A DNA stretch of 64,000 nucleotides from Streptomyces sp. NBC_01268 (GCF_036240795.1 NZ_CP108454.1:496001-560000), one strand, 5' to 3'; positions 30,831-41,000 are shown, numbered from the stretch's first letter. Numbers and translations are program-made. Notes: a model not told the origin generated them from the sequence alone.

Positions 30831-31448
30831 GTGGACAGTGACGAAGGCGTACGAAACATCCCCGGCTGGCGCGTGCTCCTCGTCGGTGGCGCGTCGGGCA
30901 TGGGCAAGACCCGGGTCTCCCGGGACCTGGCGCGGCGGTACGGCGTCCCCGTCGTCGAGCTCGACGACATCGTGGAAGCCCTGCTGGCGGTGACCCGGCC
31001 CGAGCACCTCCCCGAGGTCCACTACTGGCGCACGCACCCGGAAGCGGGCCGGCGGGAGGCGGAGTTCGTGGTCGAGCGGCAGATCGCCATCGCGCGGGCC
31101 CTCGCACCGGCGGTCGAGGCGGTCGTCGCCAACCACGTGGAGACGGACACCCCGGTGATCCTCGAAGGGGACTACGTACTCCCCGGGCTCGCGGCGGCGG
31201 ACGGCCCGGTGCGCGGCGTCGTCGTCCACGAGGACAGCGAGGCCCAGGTCGTCTCCAACTACCTGGCCCGCGAGCCCCGGGAAGGGCCGCAGCACCATCG
31301 CGCGCGGATCAGCGTCCTGTACGGGCGGTGGCTCGCCGACCAGTCCCGCGCGGCCGGGGTGCCGGTGGTCGCCCCTCGCCCGTGGTCCGACCTCCCGCAG
31401 CGCGTCGACCGCCTGCTCGGGACCGAGGCCCCGCTTCCTGCGCGTTGA
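30831..31448 (+). CDS. P-loop NTPase, kinase-like, unknown substrate
   Basis: 205-residue nucleotide-binding protein from a GTG start. Walker A is VGGASGMGKTRVSRDLARRY, directly followed by GVPVVELDDIVEAL, where an Asp follows as in small-molecule kinases. The C-terminal part has RARISVLYGRWLADQSRAAG and VVAPRPWSDLPQRVDRLL. The architecture resembles phosphoglycerate-kinase-like (2PGK) or chloramphenicol-phosphotransferase-type P-loop kinases. There is no toxin partner or antitoxin gene nearby, so a zeta-toxin role is not supported. Confidence 0.7.
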   Translation: MDSDEGVRNIPGWRVLLVGGASGMGKTRVSRDLARRYGVPVVELDDIVEALLAVTRPEHLPEVHYWRTHPEAGRREAEFVVERQIAIARALAPAVEAVVANHVETDTPVILEGDYVLPGLAAADGPVRGVVVHEDSEAQVVSNYLAREPREGPQHHRARISVLYGRWLADQSRAAGVPVVAPRPWSDLPQRVDRLLGTEAPLPAR

Positions 31449-31533
31449 CGATCCGTTCGACGCGTCGGCGCACATAAGGCCCAGGTAACGGCCGGGTTCG
31501 TGGCTGAGCTCACGTCCCGTACGGTGTGTAATC

Positions 31534-32004
31534 ATGCGAAACTGGATGTTTGGCGGAATTTACGGGACGGTCCTGGCAAGCGCCCTGCTCGCGGCGTTGC
31601 AGAGCGAGGGCCAACGCTTCACGCCCGTCTACGACGCGCTGTGGATCCTCGTCACCGCGATCGCCGCGGGCCTGGTCCACGGATACGCGCACCACATGGC
31701 CACCCACCACACCGGCAGCGCCGCCGTCCGCTGGCGGCGTCTGCTCACCGCGCTGGGAGAGGAATGGCCCCTCGTGGTCGCCGTCCTGCCCACCGTGGCG
31801 CTGCTGCTGCTCGCCGGGGCAGCGGGCTGGGAAGGGGAGCCGGTCACGGGAGTCGGCCTGGCCCTCAACACGCTGCTGCTCGGCGCCTGGGGCACCTTCG
31901 CCGCGCTGAAGTCCGGCTACCGGCGCCGTTCGGCCGTGTTCGTGGGTCTGGCGGACGCGACGATCGGGTTCGCGATCGCGGTGGCCAACGCGCTGATCAA
32001 GTAG
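31534..32004 (+). CDS. Four-helix membrane protein of unknown function
   Basis: 156-residue integral membrane protein. Hydrophobic segments occur at the N-terminus (MFGGIYGTVLASALLAAL), at residues ~35-55 (ALWILVTAIAAGLVHGYA), at ~82-100 (VVAVLPTVALLLLAGAAG) and at the C-terminus (VGLADATIGFAIAVANAL). A histidine-rich loop HGYAHHMATHH lies after helix 2 and could face the cytoplasm and bind metal. No family assigned. ATG start without a strong ribosome site. It converges on the secreted propeller gene with only 4 bp between stops. Confidence 0.65.
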   Translation: MRNWMFGGIYGTVLASALLAALQSEGQRFTPVYDALWILVTAIAAGLVHGYAHHMATHHTGSAAVRWRRLLTALGEEWPLVVAVLPTVALLLLAGAAGWEGEPVTGVGLALNTLLLGAWGTFAALKSGYRRRSAVFVGLADATIGFAIAVANALIK

Positions 32005-32008
32005 GGGG

Positions 32009-32917
32009 TCAGACGCCGCCCTCGATGAGCGACCAGCCCGAGGAGACATCGGCGAGGGGGCCGACGTTGGTGTAGTGGCCGTCGACGAGGGTCGAGGTCC
32101 AGGCCGTGCCGTCGTTCTTGTAGAAGAACAGGCTGTCCGAGGTGCGGCCCACCTTGTCCCAGATGCCGGAGGCGCCGATCTTGTCGAAGGAGACGTCCGA
32201 GCCGTCGGTCGCCTTGGACACCCGGAACTCGAGTTGGCCGCCCGCCCTCGCCGTGGACAGGACGGAGTCCTTGGTCGCGGTCAGCTGCCCCAGGTAGGCG
32301 GTGCGGGGGATGCTGCCCGTGTCCGTGTAGACGCCGCCTTCGAGGACGCCGTAACCCACGTTGCTCCAGGCGGAACCGCCCGATCCGTGCCCGGCCGCCG
32401 CGAGCAGCGTGTCGCAGGAGGCGGCCATGGCCCGCCAGCCCGTACTGAAGTCGTCGTACACGCGCCCCTGCCGGTACGCGCCGCCCTTGAGCGTGCCCGT
32501 GACGCCGTGACCGGTGTTCCCGTCGTAGAAGACCACCGAGTCGCCGGAAGCCTCGACGAAGGTCCATCCCGCGGAGAAGTCGGTGTAGGTCCGCATGCGG
32601 TGGTACTGGCCGCCGCCGAAGGTGCCGACCTCGCCCGCCCCGGTGTTCTTGTTGTACAGGAGCAGCGAGTCGCGGCTCGCCGCGGCGTGGGTGTAGCCGG
32701 TCGGGAGGTGGAACAGGGCCTTCTGCTGCCAGTGGCCGGAGGAGAGCGTGCCCGTGCCGGCCTGCCCGTTGTCGGCCCGGTAGAACAGCATCGACGTGCT
32801 CGGGGTCGTCCCGTCGCAGAACGCCGAAGCCGCCGCCTCGGAGGTCGCGGGACCGGCCAGCAGGACGGCCGTCGCGGCCGTGACCGTGGCCAGTGCGGCC
32901 ACCAGGGTCTTCCTCAT
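32009..32917 (-). CDS. Secreted beta-propeller-like protein
   Basis: 302 residues. A Sec signal peptide (MRKTLVAALATVTAATAVLL then AGPATSEAAA) leads to repeated ~45-residue modules with the pattern DS-(L/V)-x-(F/L)-Y-x-x-x-x-G-x-(G/A)-x-x-G-(T/V)-L/F-x-x-G-x-Y. Examples are SLLLYNKNTGAGEVGTF, SVVFYDGNTGHGVTGTL and SLFFYKNDGTAWTSTLVDGH. This is a propeller or tachylectin-2-like arrangement, probably carbohydrate-binding and released outside the cell. Two cysteines could form one disulphide. ATG at 32917 is chosen for the GGGGAG site six nucleotides upstream. Confidence 0.75.
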   Translation of the reverse strand: MRKTLVAALATVTAATAVLLAGPATSEAAASAFCDGTTPSTSMLFYRADNGQAGTGTLSSGHWQQKALFHLPTGYTHAAASRDSLLLYNKNTGAGEVGTFGGGQYHRMRTYTDFSAGWTFVEASGDSVVFYDGNTGHGVTGTLKGGAYRQGRVYDDFSTGWRAMAASCDTLLAAAGHGSGGSAWSNVGYGVLEGGVYTDTGSIPRTAYLGQLTATKDSVLSTARAGGQLEFRVSKATDGSDVSFDKIGASGIWDKVGRTSDSLFFYKNDGTAWTSTLVDGHYTNVGPLADVSSGWSLIEGGV

Positions 32918-33285
32918 GACGCTCCCCATTTTCTCGCACGGGGCAGTCCTGAGCTCGCCCGTGCCTCACCGGCGCACGACGGGAAGAGGACGCCTTCCGC
33001 GCGGACGGCCGACTCCCGTCGGCCCGCTGCCGCCCCGAGCTCCCGTTCCGCGCTCGCGCAGAGGTCCCTGTCCATCGTGCGCCGCTCGGGGCCGCGCCGC
33101 ATCCCGATGCGGCGGAGTGGGCGGACGGACGGGCCGGGCGCCTTCGGACCTGCCCGGCGCCACGGATTCACATCGCGAGTGCGTCAATCGTCATGATCTT
33201 GGTGTTGGTGCGCGCAGGCCGGCCGATGTGAAGCTGGGCGTGCGCCCGTTCCGGGCGGTACGGCGTCGTGCGAGAGGCAGTCCAC
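32918..33285. other. Intergenic region, secreted propeller / carboxylesterase
   Basis: 368 bp between divergent genes. It must contain both promoters, but no -35/-10 pair, operator palindrome or credible small gene stood out. The only clear element is the GAGAGG ribosome site at 33272-33277. Confidence 0.4.
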
Positions 33286-34854
33286 GTGGTGTTCTTCGAG
33301 ACGGGCAGCGGCCGGGTGCGGGGCTTCCGGGCTTCCGAGGGGGTCGTCGCCGCGCTCGGCATCCCTTATGCCGCACCCCCGTTCGGCGCGGACCGGTTCA
33401 AGGAGCCCCGCCCTGCGGCGCCTTGGGCCGGGGTGCGGGACTGCACCCGCTTCGGCGTCGTCGCCCCGCAGTCGGCTCAGCTGCCCGGCGCGCCCGCCTG
33501 GTCGCCCGGCGACGAGGACGTCCTCACGGTGAACGTGTGGACCCCCGCCGCCGACGGCGGCCCCGGCGAACGGCCCGTGCTGGTGTGGATCCACGGCGGC
33601 GCGTACACCTTCGGCTCGTCCGCCCAGCCCGACTTCGACGGGACCGCGCTCGCCCGCGCGGGTCTGGTCGTGGTCACCCTCAACTACCGGATCGGATTCG
33701 AGGGCTTCGGCCGCATACCGGCGGCGGACGGGGTCGCGTACCCGGACAACCGGGGGCTGCTCGACCAGATCGCGGCGCTGCGCTGGGTCCGCGAGAACAT
33801 CACCGCGTTCGGTGGCGATCCCGGCAACGTCACCGTCGCCGGCCAGTCCTCCGGGGCGGCCTCCGTGGCCTGCCTGATGGTGATGGACCGGGCCCGCGGC
33901 CTGTTCCGGCGCGCGATCGCGCACAGCCCGGCCAGCCCCTGCTACACGCCGGAGATCGCCGCCGCGACCACCCGCGAGATCGCCGCCGCGGCGGGCTGCC
34001 CCGCCACGCCCGAGGGGCTGACGGCCTGTGCCCCCGAGGTCCTGGTCCGTGCCGGCGACCGGGTCGTCGAGGACTACCGGCGTGACCCCGGCTCGGGGTC
34101 ACGCCACTACGACCCCTCGCTCTACGCCCCCGTCCTCGACGGCGACACGCTGCCCGTCGACCCGCTCACCGGGATGGACCGGGGACTGAGCCGGGACGTC
34201 GACCTGCTGGTCTGTCACACGACCGAGGAGTACTGGCTCCTCGACGCCGTCGGCAGCTGCGCCACGGTGGACACGGAGGAGCGGCTCGCCGCGTTCGCGC
34301 GGGACTTCGGGCTTCCCGACGGCCTGATCGACGCCTACCGCGCCGCCGCGCCCCAGGCCCCGGTCCTCGACGTCTACCTCGCGGTCTTCGGCGACCTGCT
34401 CTTCGGCGCGTACGCCGACCGGCTCGCCGAACACCACGCCCGAGCGGGCGGCCGGGTCCACCTCTCCCGTTTCGACCGGCGCCGCGGCGGCCCCGGCGCG
34501 ACCGGCAAGACCGTGCGGGCCTGGCACTGCGCGGACATCCCGTTCGCCTTCGGCAACCTCCACGACGAAGCCCTCGCCTTCCTCATCGGCGGCACGCCCA
34601 CCCCCGAGGACCACGACCTCGCCGACCGCATGGTCCGCGCCTGGGCCGGCTTCGCCCGCACCGGGGATCCCGGCTGGCCCGCCCTCGACGACGGCGGCGC
34701 CCAGGAAACGACCGGGGAGACGACCGGGAAGGCGCCCCGGGAGTGGTCCCGGGAGCGGACATGGAGCACGGACGACGCCCGGTCCGTCCGGGACCGGCCC
34801 GCCGGCACCCGGGCCCTGTGGGCCCGGGCCGCGTTCCCGCTGCTGCGCGCCTGA
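33286..34854 (+). CDS. Type B carboxylesterase/lipase family protein
   Basis: 522-residue alpha/beta-hydrolase. Family marks are in order: GRVRGFRASEGVVAALGIPY, EDVLTVNVWTP, LVWIHGGAYTFGS (oxyanion hole), ALRWVRENITAFGGDPGNVT, and the nucleophile elbow GQSSGAAS, which deviates from the usual GESAG at two positions. Acidic residue in CHTTEEYWL, and His in RAWHCADIPFAFG. GTG at 33286 has the GAGAGG site; an in-frame GTG at 33268 is less well placed. No signal peptide, so it is likely an intracellular esterase. Confidence 0.85.
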   Translation: MVFFETGSGRVRGFRASEGVVAALGIPYAAPPFGADRFKEPRPAAPWAGVRDCTRFGVVAPQSAQLPGAPAWSPGDEDVLTVNVWTPAADGGPGERPVLVWIHGGAYTFGSSAQPDFDGTALARAGLVVVTLNYRIGFEGFGRIPAADGVAYPDNRGLLDQIAALRWVRENITAFGGDPGNVTVAGQSSGAASVACLMVMDRARGLFRRAIAHSPASPCYTPEIAAATTREIAAAAGCPATPEGLTACAPEVLVRAGDRVVEDYRRDPGSGSRHYDPSLYAPVLDGDTLPVDPLTGMDRGLSRDVDLLVCHTTEEYWLLDAVGSCATVDTEERLAAFARDFGLPDGLIDAYRAAAPQAPVLDVYLAVFGDLLFGAYADRLAEHHARAGGRVHLSRFDRRRGGPGATGKTVRAWHCADIPFAFGNLHDEALAFLIGGTPTPEDHDLADRMVRAWAGFARTGDPGWPALDDGGAQETTGETTGKAPREWSRERTWSTDDARSVRDRPAGTRALWARAAFPLLRA

Positions 34855-34892
34855 CGGGACCGTCGCCGGCCCCGTACGCCCGAGCGCCCCCG

Positions 34893-36068
34893 TCACACCT
34901 CGCCGGCCGCCAAGGCCTCGGCGATGCCCTGGGCCAGGAAGGGGATGCGGTGGGCGGGGACGCCCGCGATGTTGATGCGGCCGGAGGTCGTGCCGTAGAT
35001 GCCGGAGCGGCGCCGCATGCGGGCCATCTGGTCCGGCCGGAGCGGGAGCATCGAGAACATGCCCTTCTGCCCGGCCAGGGCGCTCGCCTGCCGCTCGTGC
35101 CCGAGGGCGCTCAGGTGGGCGACGAGGTCGGTGCGGTTGGCCGTGATGCGCAGGCGCATGGTCTCCAGCTCGGTGCGCCAGGCGGCCCGGAGCCGCTCGT
35201 CCGCGAGGACGGTGGCGACGACGGCGGCGCCGTGGTCGGGCGGCATCGAGTACAGGGTGCGGGCGGCGTTCTGCAGGGTGGTCTCGACGTGCCGGAGCGT
35301 ACGGGTCGAACGGCCGAGGACGATGGCGCAGCCGGTGCGGTCGCTGTAGAGGCCGAAGTTCTTGGAGCAGCTGACGGCGATCAGGACCTCGGGGAGGCGT
35401 TCGGCCAGCAGGCGGGTCGGGGCCAGGTCGGCGTCGAGGCCGTCGCCGAGGCCGTGGTAGGCGAGGTCGACGAAGGGGACCCAGCCGTTGGCCGCGGCCA
35501 GGGCGGCGATCTCCTCCCAGGCCTCGACGGAGGGCGACACTCCGGTGGGGTTGTGGCAGCAGCCCTGGAGCAGGACGACGTCACCGGGCCCGGCCTCCCG
35601 CAGGTCCGCCAGCATGCGCGCGGGGTCGAGCCAGCCGTACGTGCGGACCCGCAGGCCCGCTCCTTCCAGGATGGGGCGGTGGTTGACGTACGCGGGGTCG
35701 CTGATCCACACGGTGGCGCCCGGGCGGGTCTGCCGTACGAGGTCGGCCAGGAGGCGCAGGGCGCCGGTGCCCGCGACGGTCTGGACGGCCGTCGCGCGTC
35801 CGGTGAGGTCCTCGCCGCCGAGGACCATGGTGAGCATGGCGCGGTTGAAGGCGGCGTTGCCCGAGAGGCCGAGGTACTCCTTGGAACCGGAGCGTTCCGC
35901 CAGGCGTATCTCGGCTTCCTTGACGGCGGTCATGACGGGGGTGATCCCGGTCTGGTCGCGGTAGACGCCGAGGACGAGGTTGAGCCGCTCGGGGCGCGGG
36001 TCGTCCGCGTACTCGGCGGTGAGGTCCCACAGCGGGTCGACGGGCGGGGCGGGGAGGAGCTCAAGCAT
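34893..36068 (-). CDS. Aromatic/aspartate-type aminotransferase (class I, TyrB/AspC-like)
   Basis: 391-residue fold-type I PLP enzyme. N-terminal LNLVLGVYRDQTGITPVM and SKEYLGLSGNAAF match the AspC/TyrB subgroup rather than the more common actinobacterial Ib type. The PLP-binding segment is AVSCSKNFGLYSDRTG with the Schiff-base Lys. Asp pairing with the pyridine N lies in PFVDLAYHGLGDGL, and QGCCHNPTGV supplies the Asn. The C-terminal substrate Arg is in GRINIAGV. Its ATG overlaps the transporter stop by 8 bp, so it is co-transcribed behind the exporter and opposite an Lrp regulator. Confidence 0.88.
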   Translation of the reverse strand: MLELLPAPPVDPLWDLTAEYADDPRPERLNLVLGVYRDQTGITPVMTAVKEAEIRLAERSGSKEYLGLSGNAAFNRAMLTMVLGGEDLTGRATAVQTVAGTGALRLLADLVRQTRPGATVWISDPAYVNHRPILEGAGLRVRTYGWLDPARMLADLREAGPGDVVLLQGCCHNPTGVSPSVEAWEEIAALAAANGWVPFVDLAYHGLGDGLDADLAPTRLLAERLPEVLIAVSCSKNFGLYSDRTGCAIVLGRSTRTLRHVETTLQNAARTLYSMPPDHGAAVVATVLADERLRAAWRTELETMRLRITANRTDLVAHLSALGHERQASALAGQKGMFSMLPLRPDQMARMRRRSGIYGTTSGRINIAGVPAHRIPFLAQGIAEALAAGEV

Positions 36069-37014
36069 CGGGTGAAACCTTGGTTCGGGGGCGCCGGTTG
36101 GCGAGGACGACGCCGAGGGTGATGAGGGGGACGCCGACCAGCACGGGCAGGGTCGGCGCCTCGTCGAGGAGGAGCGTGGCGAGCAGGACGACGACGGCCG
36201 GGCTCAGGCTGCCGACGACGGAGCTGCGTTCCGGGCCGAGCCGGCGGATGGCGAAGGCGTACAGCAGTCCCGCGCACAGGCCGACGCCCAGGCCCTGGAC
36301 GACGAGGAACAGCGCGATGTCGGAGCCGGCGGCGTGGGCCAGTCCGGACGGCAGGACCCCGGTGAGGGTCAGCAGCGCGATGACCGCGAGCGAGGGGAGG
36401 CAGAGCAGGCCGATGGATCCGATGGGGTCCAGATCCACTTCGCGCAGGCCCACCGTGTAGAGCGCCCACAGGCCGCTGGCGACGAGCAGTGTTCCCGTGC
36501 CGAGCAGGGCGTCCGCGTCGAAGGCCGTCATGTGGCGCCACACCAGGGCCGCGACGCCCGCCACGATCAGCGCCAGGCCGACCGCCTGCGTGCCGCGCGG
36601 AGCGCTCTTCCCGCCGGCGACGACGAGGGCGGAGACGAACAGCGGGACCATGCCGGGCACGATCGCCCCGACGAAAGCGGCCGAGGTCAGGGAGCCGCCG
36701 TACATGGCGGCGAGGAAGAAGGGGACCCCGGCACCGCAGACGATCTTCAGGGCGGGGCCCGGGCGTACCGCGGCCAGGCGGCGCCTGCGCCGCCACAGGG
36801 CGGGCGCCAGGACCACCAGGGGCACCCCGAAGCGCAGCAGGGCGGCGTCGGCGGGCAGCAGGGTGGAGGCGCTCAGGGCGCGGGCGCTGAGCGCGAAGGC
36901 GGCCCAGATCATCACCGTGAGCAGCAGGGCGGCCATGCCCACCGCCCGTGGGGAGAGCCCCCGGGTGGGCGGCGGCTCCACCGGCCGCACCTCCGTCGTT
37001 CGTGTCGCCGCCAC
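36061..37014 (-). CDS. EamA/DMT-family transporter
   Basis: 317-residue membrane protein with ten predicted helices in two EamA halves: the first begins AVGMAALLLTVMIWAAFALS, the second LGTGTLLVASGLWALYTVGL. LTSAAFVGAIVPGMVPLFVS and SVVGSLSPAVVVLLATLLLD are typical loop/helix signatures. GTG at 37014 follows GGGAGG. DMT proteins of this type export amino acids or related metabolites. Coupling with an aminotransferase and a divergent Lrp/AsnC protein suggests an amino-acid efflux module. Confidence 0.85.
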   Translation of the reverse strand: MAATRTTEVRPVEPPPTRGLSPRAVGMAALLLTVMIWAAFALSARALSASTLLPADAALLRFGVPLVVLAPALWRRRRRLAAVRPGPALKIVCGAGVPFFLAAMYGGSLTSAAFVGAIVPGMVPLFVSALVVAGGKSAPRGTQAVGLALIVAGVAALVWRHMTAFDADALLGTGTLLVASGLWALYTVGLREVDLDPIGSIGLLCLPSLAVIALLTLTGVLPSGLAHAAGSDIALFLVVQGLGVGLCAGLLYAFAIRRLGPERSSVVGSLSPAVVVLLATLLLDEAPTLPVLVGVPLITLGVVLANRRPRTKVSPDA

Positions 37015-37161
37015 CAAAGATTCCTCCCGCTCGGAGCCGTTCGGGCGGAACCGACAGCCGGACTCCCCCGATGAGCAACCGTAGAGCTTCGCGGTAGGCA
37101 GATGATTGCTAGTTCTGCCCTCCAGACATAGCCTGGGGGCAGAATCTGCCAAGGAGTGCCG

Positions 37162-37632
37162 ATGGACGCCGTGGACTTCCAGATCATCCACGAGTTGCAG
37201 GCCGACGGACGCCTGTCGAACCAGGACCTCGCCGACCGGATCCGGCTGTCCCCCTCTCCCTGTCTGCGCCGGGTGCGACGCCTGGAGGACGCGGGCCTGA
37301 TCAGCGGCTACACGGCCACGGTGGACCAGGTCGCCTTCGGGCTGCCGATCACGGTCTTCGTCCGGATCAGGCTGGAGCGCCACACCGCGGAGGCGGTGAA
37401 CGTGTTCGAAGAGCACGTCGGGCTCATCGACCACATCCAGGACTGCTACCTGATGGCGGGCAGCAGCGACTACCTGCTGCGGGTCGTCATCGAGAGCCTG
37501 GAGGCGTACGAAGCGCTGGTCCGGACCCGGATCCATGCCATCCCGGGCATCGCGTCGATCGAGTCCAGCTTCGCCTTCGGCAGCGTCAAGCAGTCCCGGG
37601 TCTACCCGCGCCCGGAGCAGCCCTCCCGCTGA
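37162..37632 (+). CDS. Lrp/AsnC-family transcriptional regulator
   Basis: 156-residue feast/famine regulator. HTH region: DFQIIHELQADGRLSNQDLA and RIRLSPSPCLRRVRRLEDAG. RAM/effector domain: CYLMAGSSDYLLRVVIESLE and GIASIESSFAFGSVKQSR. The ATG at 37162 is preferred (AAGGAG five nucleotides away); GTG 37156 is an alternative. The 147-bp divergent region contains GGCAG/CTGCC half-sites (for example around 37093-37150) that could be its binding sites, controlling the EamA/aminotransferase pair. Confidence 0.9.
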   Translation: MDAVDFQIIHELQADGRLSNQDLADRIRLSPSPCLRRVRRLEDAGLISGYTATVDQVAFGLPITVFVRIRLERHTAEAVNVFEEHVGLIDHIQDCYLMAGSSDYLLRVVIESLEAYEALVRTRIHAIPGIASIESSFAFGSVKQSRVYPRPEQPSR

Positions 37633-37731
37633 CGCGCGGCCACCTGCCCGGAACGGGGCGGCCGGTCGGGACCACGGGGTGGTTTCGCCTCCGGTCGATT
37701 ACAGCCAATCGGAGTCACGCGCTCCGACCTC

Positions 37732-37769
37732 GGGCGGGCCGTCCGCGAAAAGTGCGCGGAGGCCCGCCC
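37732..37769 (+). terminator. Hairpin downstream of the Lrp-type gene
   Basis: Stem GGGCGGGCC/GGCCCGCCC extended by TCCGCG/CGCGGA after a single bulged G, loop AAAAGTG. Located 100 bp after the stop and before the protease gene. Confidence 0.65.
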
Positions 37770-38046
37770 TGACGGCGATCCGGCGAGGTCGGCAGGGGCC
37801 GCTGTCGCACAAGGATCGTCCGGCGGTCACACAACGGTCACACGCCCATCGTCGTCCCATCGAACTGCGCGCCGCCGCGGTGGCCTGAAGTCGTACGGAT
37901 CAACACCCCGCGCCCGTACCGCCGTTGATCACGCCCTTTCCCGCCTCGCATACTGCGCGGACCGGCGGCGGGCGGCGTTGCGCCCCCTGGCCGGAATCGA
38001 CCACACGACTTCATCCCAAGCTCCTGGGGGAGACTTGCGTCCACAT
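37770..38046 (+). promoter_or_regulatory. Upstream region of the S8 protease gene
   Basis: Together with 37633-37731 this makes a 414-bp gene-free gap. I see no small gene. It contains a GGTCACAC repeat (37826-37844 region) and a GGGGGAG ribosome site at 38026-38032. A -10/-35 pair could not be fixed with confidence. Confidence 0.4.
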
Positions 38047-41000
38047 GTGAAGCGAGCACACGCCTTCACCATCGCAGCGGCCACATCGGTGGCCCTCGTA
38101 GCGGGCATGACCGGCCCCGCGACGGCGATCGCCGCCCACGCGACCGCCGCACCGGACACCGCACGCGTCGGCGGCGACGAGCGGATCCCGCTCGTCACGG
38201 GCGACAGCGTGGTGGTGAACGCCCAGGGCCGCATGGTGGCCTTCGAGGCCGCCGAGGGCCGTGAGCGCATACCCGTGCAGGTGCAGCGCATCAAGGGCCA
38301 CACCCTGGTGGTGCCCAGCGACGCGCAGAGCCTCATCGCCTCGGGCCGGCTCGACCAGCGCCTCTTCGACCTCGAGGTGCTGACCGACCCGCGGCTGCGC
38401 GAGAGCCACCGCGCCGGGCTCAAGCTGATCGTGCAGTACGAAGGGGGTGCCACCGCCGCGCGGGCCGAGCTCCGCGCCGCCGGGGCCACCCCGTCGCTGC
38501 GCACCTTCCCGACCCTCAACGCCGACGCCGTCCGCGCTTCCGGGGACGACCTGTCCGGCGTGTGGAACGCGCTGACGGACCGGCAGCGGAGCGGCCTGCG
38601 CGCCACGGCCGCCGGCATCGCCAAGGTGTGGCTGGACGGCGTGCGCGGCGCCCGGCTCGACCGCAGCGTCCCGCAGATCGGCGCCGACAAGGCGTGGGCG
38701 TCCGGCTACGACGGCAAGGGCGTCAAGATCGCCGTCCTCGACACCGGCGTCGACAAGACCCACGAGGACCTCAAGACCCAGGTGGTGGGCGAGAAGAACT
38801 TCTCCTCCTCCGCCGACGCCGTGGACCGGGTCGGGCACGGCACGCACGTGGCGTCCATCGCCGCGGGCACCGGCGCCCTGTCCGGCGGCCGGTACAAGGG
38901 CGTCGCACCGGGCGCCAAGGTGATCAGCGGCAAGGTCCTCGACGACCAGGGCTTCGGTGACGACTCCGCCGTCATCGCGGGCATGGAGTGGGCCGCGGCC
39001 GAGGGCGCGGACGTGGTCAACCTCAGCCTCGGCAGCAGCGACTCCCCCGGCGTCGACCCGCTGGAGGAGACGGTGAACCGCCTCTCCGCCGAGAAGGGGA
39101 TCCTGTTCGCCATCGCGGCGGGCAACGAGGGCGAGGGCGGCAGCTCGACGGTCGGCTCCCCCGGCAGCGCGGACGCCGCGCTGACCGTCGGCGCGGTCGA
39201 CAAGGACGACCGGCTCGCGCCCTTCTCCAGCATCGGCCCGCGCGCCGGTGACGGCGCCGTCAAGCCGGACCTGACCGCGCCCGGCGTCGCCATCGCCGCG
39301 GCGGCCGCCGCCGGCAGCCTCATCGACACGCGCCCGGGCACGCCGCACCCCGCGCCGGGCTACCTGCAGATCGACGGCACCTCCATGGCGACCCCGCACG
39401 TCGCGGGCGCCGCCGCGATCCTGAAGCAGCGGCACCCCGACTGGAAGGCGGCCGAGCTCAAGGGGGCGCTGACCGGTTCCACCAAGGGCGGCGCCTACAC
39501 CGCGTTCCAGCAGGGCTCCGGCCGGGTCCAGGTCGACAAGGCCCTGGACCAGAGCGTGATCGCCGAGCCGGTCTCGCTGAACTACGGCACGGCGCAGTGG
39601 CCGCACGCCGACGACCGGCCCCTCACCAAGAAGCTGGCCTACCGCAACCTCGGCACCACCGACGTCACCCTCGACCTGTCGGTGGCCACCGTGGACCCGG
39701 CGGGCAAGCCGGCTCCGGCCGGGTTCTTCACGCTGGGCGCCTCGCGGGTGACCGTGCCCGCCGGCGGCCGGGCCGAGGTCGACCTCGTCGCCGACACCCG
39801 GATCGGCGACGCCGACGGCACCTACTCGGGCTACGTCACCGCGGCCGCCGCGGGCCAGTCCGTGCGCACGGCCGCGGTGGCCGTGCGGGAGGCCGAGTCG
39901 TACGACGTGACGGTCCGGACCATCGGCCGCGACGGCGCCGACGCGCAGAACTTCTCCAACACCCTCGCCGGCGTCGGCGGCCCCGCCGCCGGCTTCTACA
40001 CCCGCGTCGACAACGAGCCGGGCACCCACACGATCCGCGTGCCGAAGGGCTCGTACACCTTCAACACGGCGGTCTACGTCGACCCGTCGGACTACGCCAA
40101 GGGCACCGACTGGATCGCCCAGCCGAAGCTGGAGGTCACCGGTGACGTGACCCTCACCGCGGACGCCCGCACCACCAAGCCGGTCGAGCTCTCCGTGCCC
40201 GGCATCCAGACGCCCGACCTCGCGGGCACGTACTACGAGCGCAACACCGAGAGCGGCCGTATCGGCAACGGCTGGGTCCTGCGGGGCTTCACCGGCTTCC
40301 GCACCGCACACCTCGGTCCGGCCGTCACCGACGGCTCGCTCCTGCAGACCTGGGACGGGCACTTCGTCAAGGACGCCACCAGCCAGTACGCGGTGGCCTT
40401 CGGCGGACCGGTGAACACCGTCGCGACGGGCTACACCAAGCACGTGAAGGCCGACGAACTGGCCACCCTCAAGGTCGGTCTCGGGGCCTCCGCCCCCGGG
40501 AAGACCGCCGTCGCCTCCCCGTTCGCGCAGCTGCCGGGCGCGCCCGAGGGCAACGGGCTCTACGCGACGCAGGCGGCGCCGGGGACGCGCACCTTCTACG
40601 TCTCCACCGCCGACGGCGTCCAGTGGCTCACCCGCTTCGGGCAGCAGGGCCCGCCGGACGAGTGGGGCTACCCGGCCTACGAGGGCAGCCTGGAGATGAC
40701 CCGGGCGAAGCGCTACGAGACCGGACGCACCTACACCGAGACCTTCAACACCGGTGTCTTCGGGCCGCTCCTGAACGAGAAGGAGGGCGTCTTCCGTACC
40801 GCCCCCGACCCGGCGACGGGCGAGCAGCAGATCGTCGGCGCCCTCTCCCTGTTCGCCGACGGCAAGGGCCACTCCGGGTTCAGCCCGTTCACCTCGGCCA
40901 CGTCGACGCTGTACCGCAACGGTGTCAAGGTCGCCGAGAACGACGACCCGCTGACCGGCTCGAAGCCCTTCACGGTCGACGGCGCCGACGCCGAGTACCG

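Noticed and set aside
30831..31448. Zeta-toxin of a toxin-antitoxin system
   Set aside because: Walker A alone is not sufficient; no antitoxin gene is adjacent and the family-specific residues are not recognisable.
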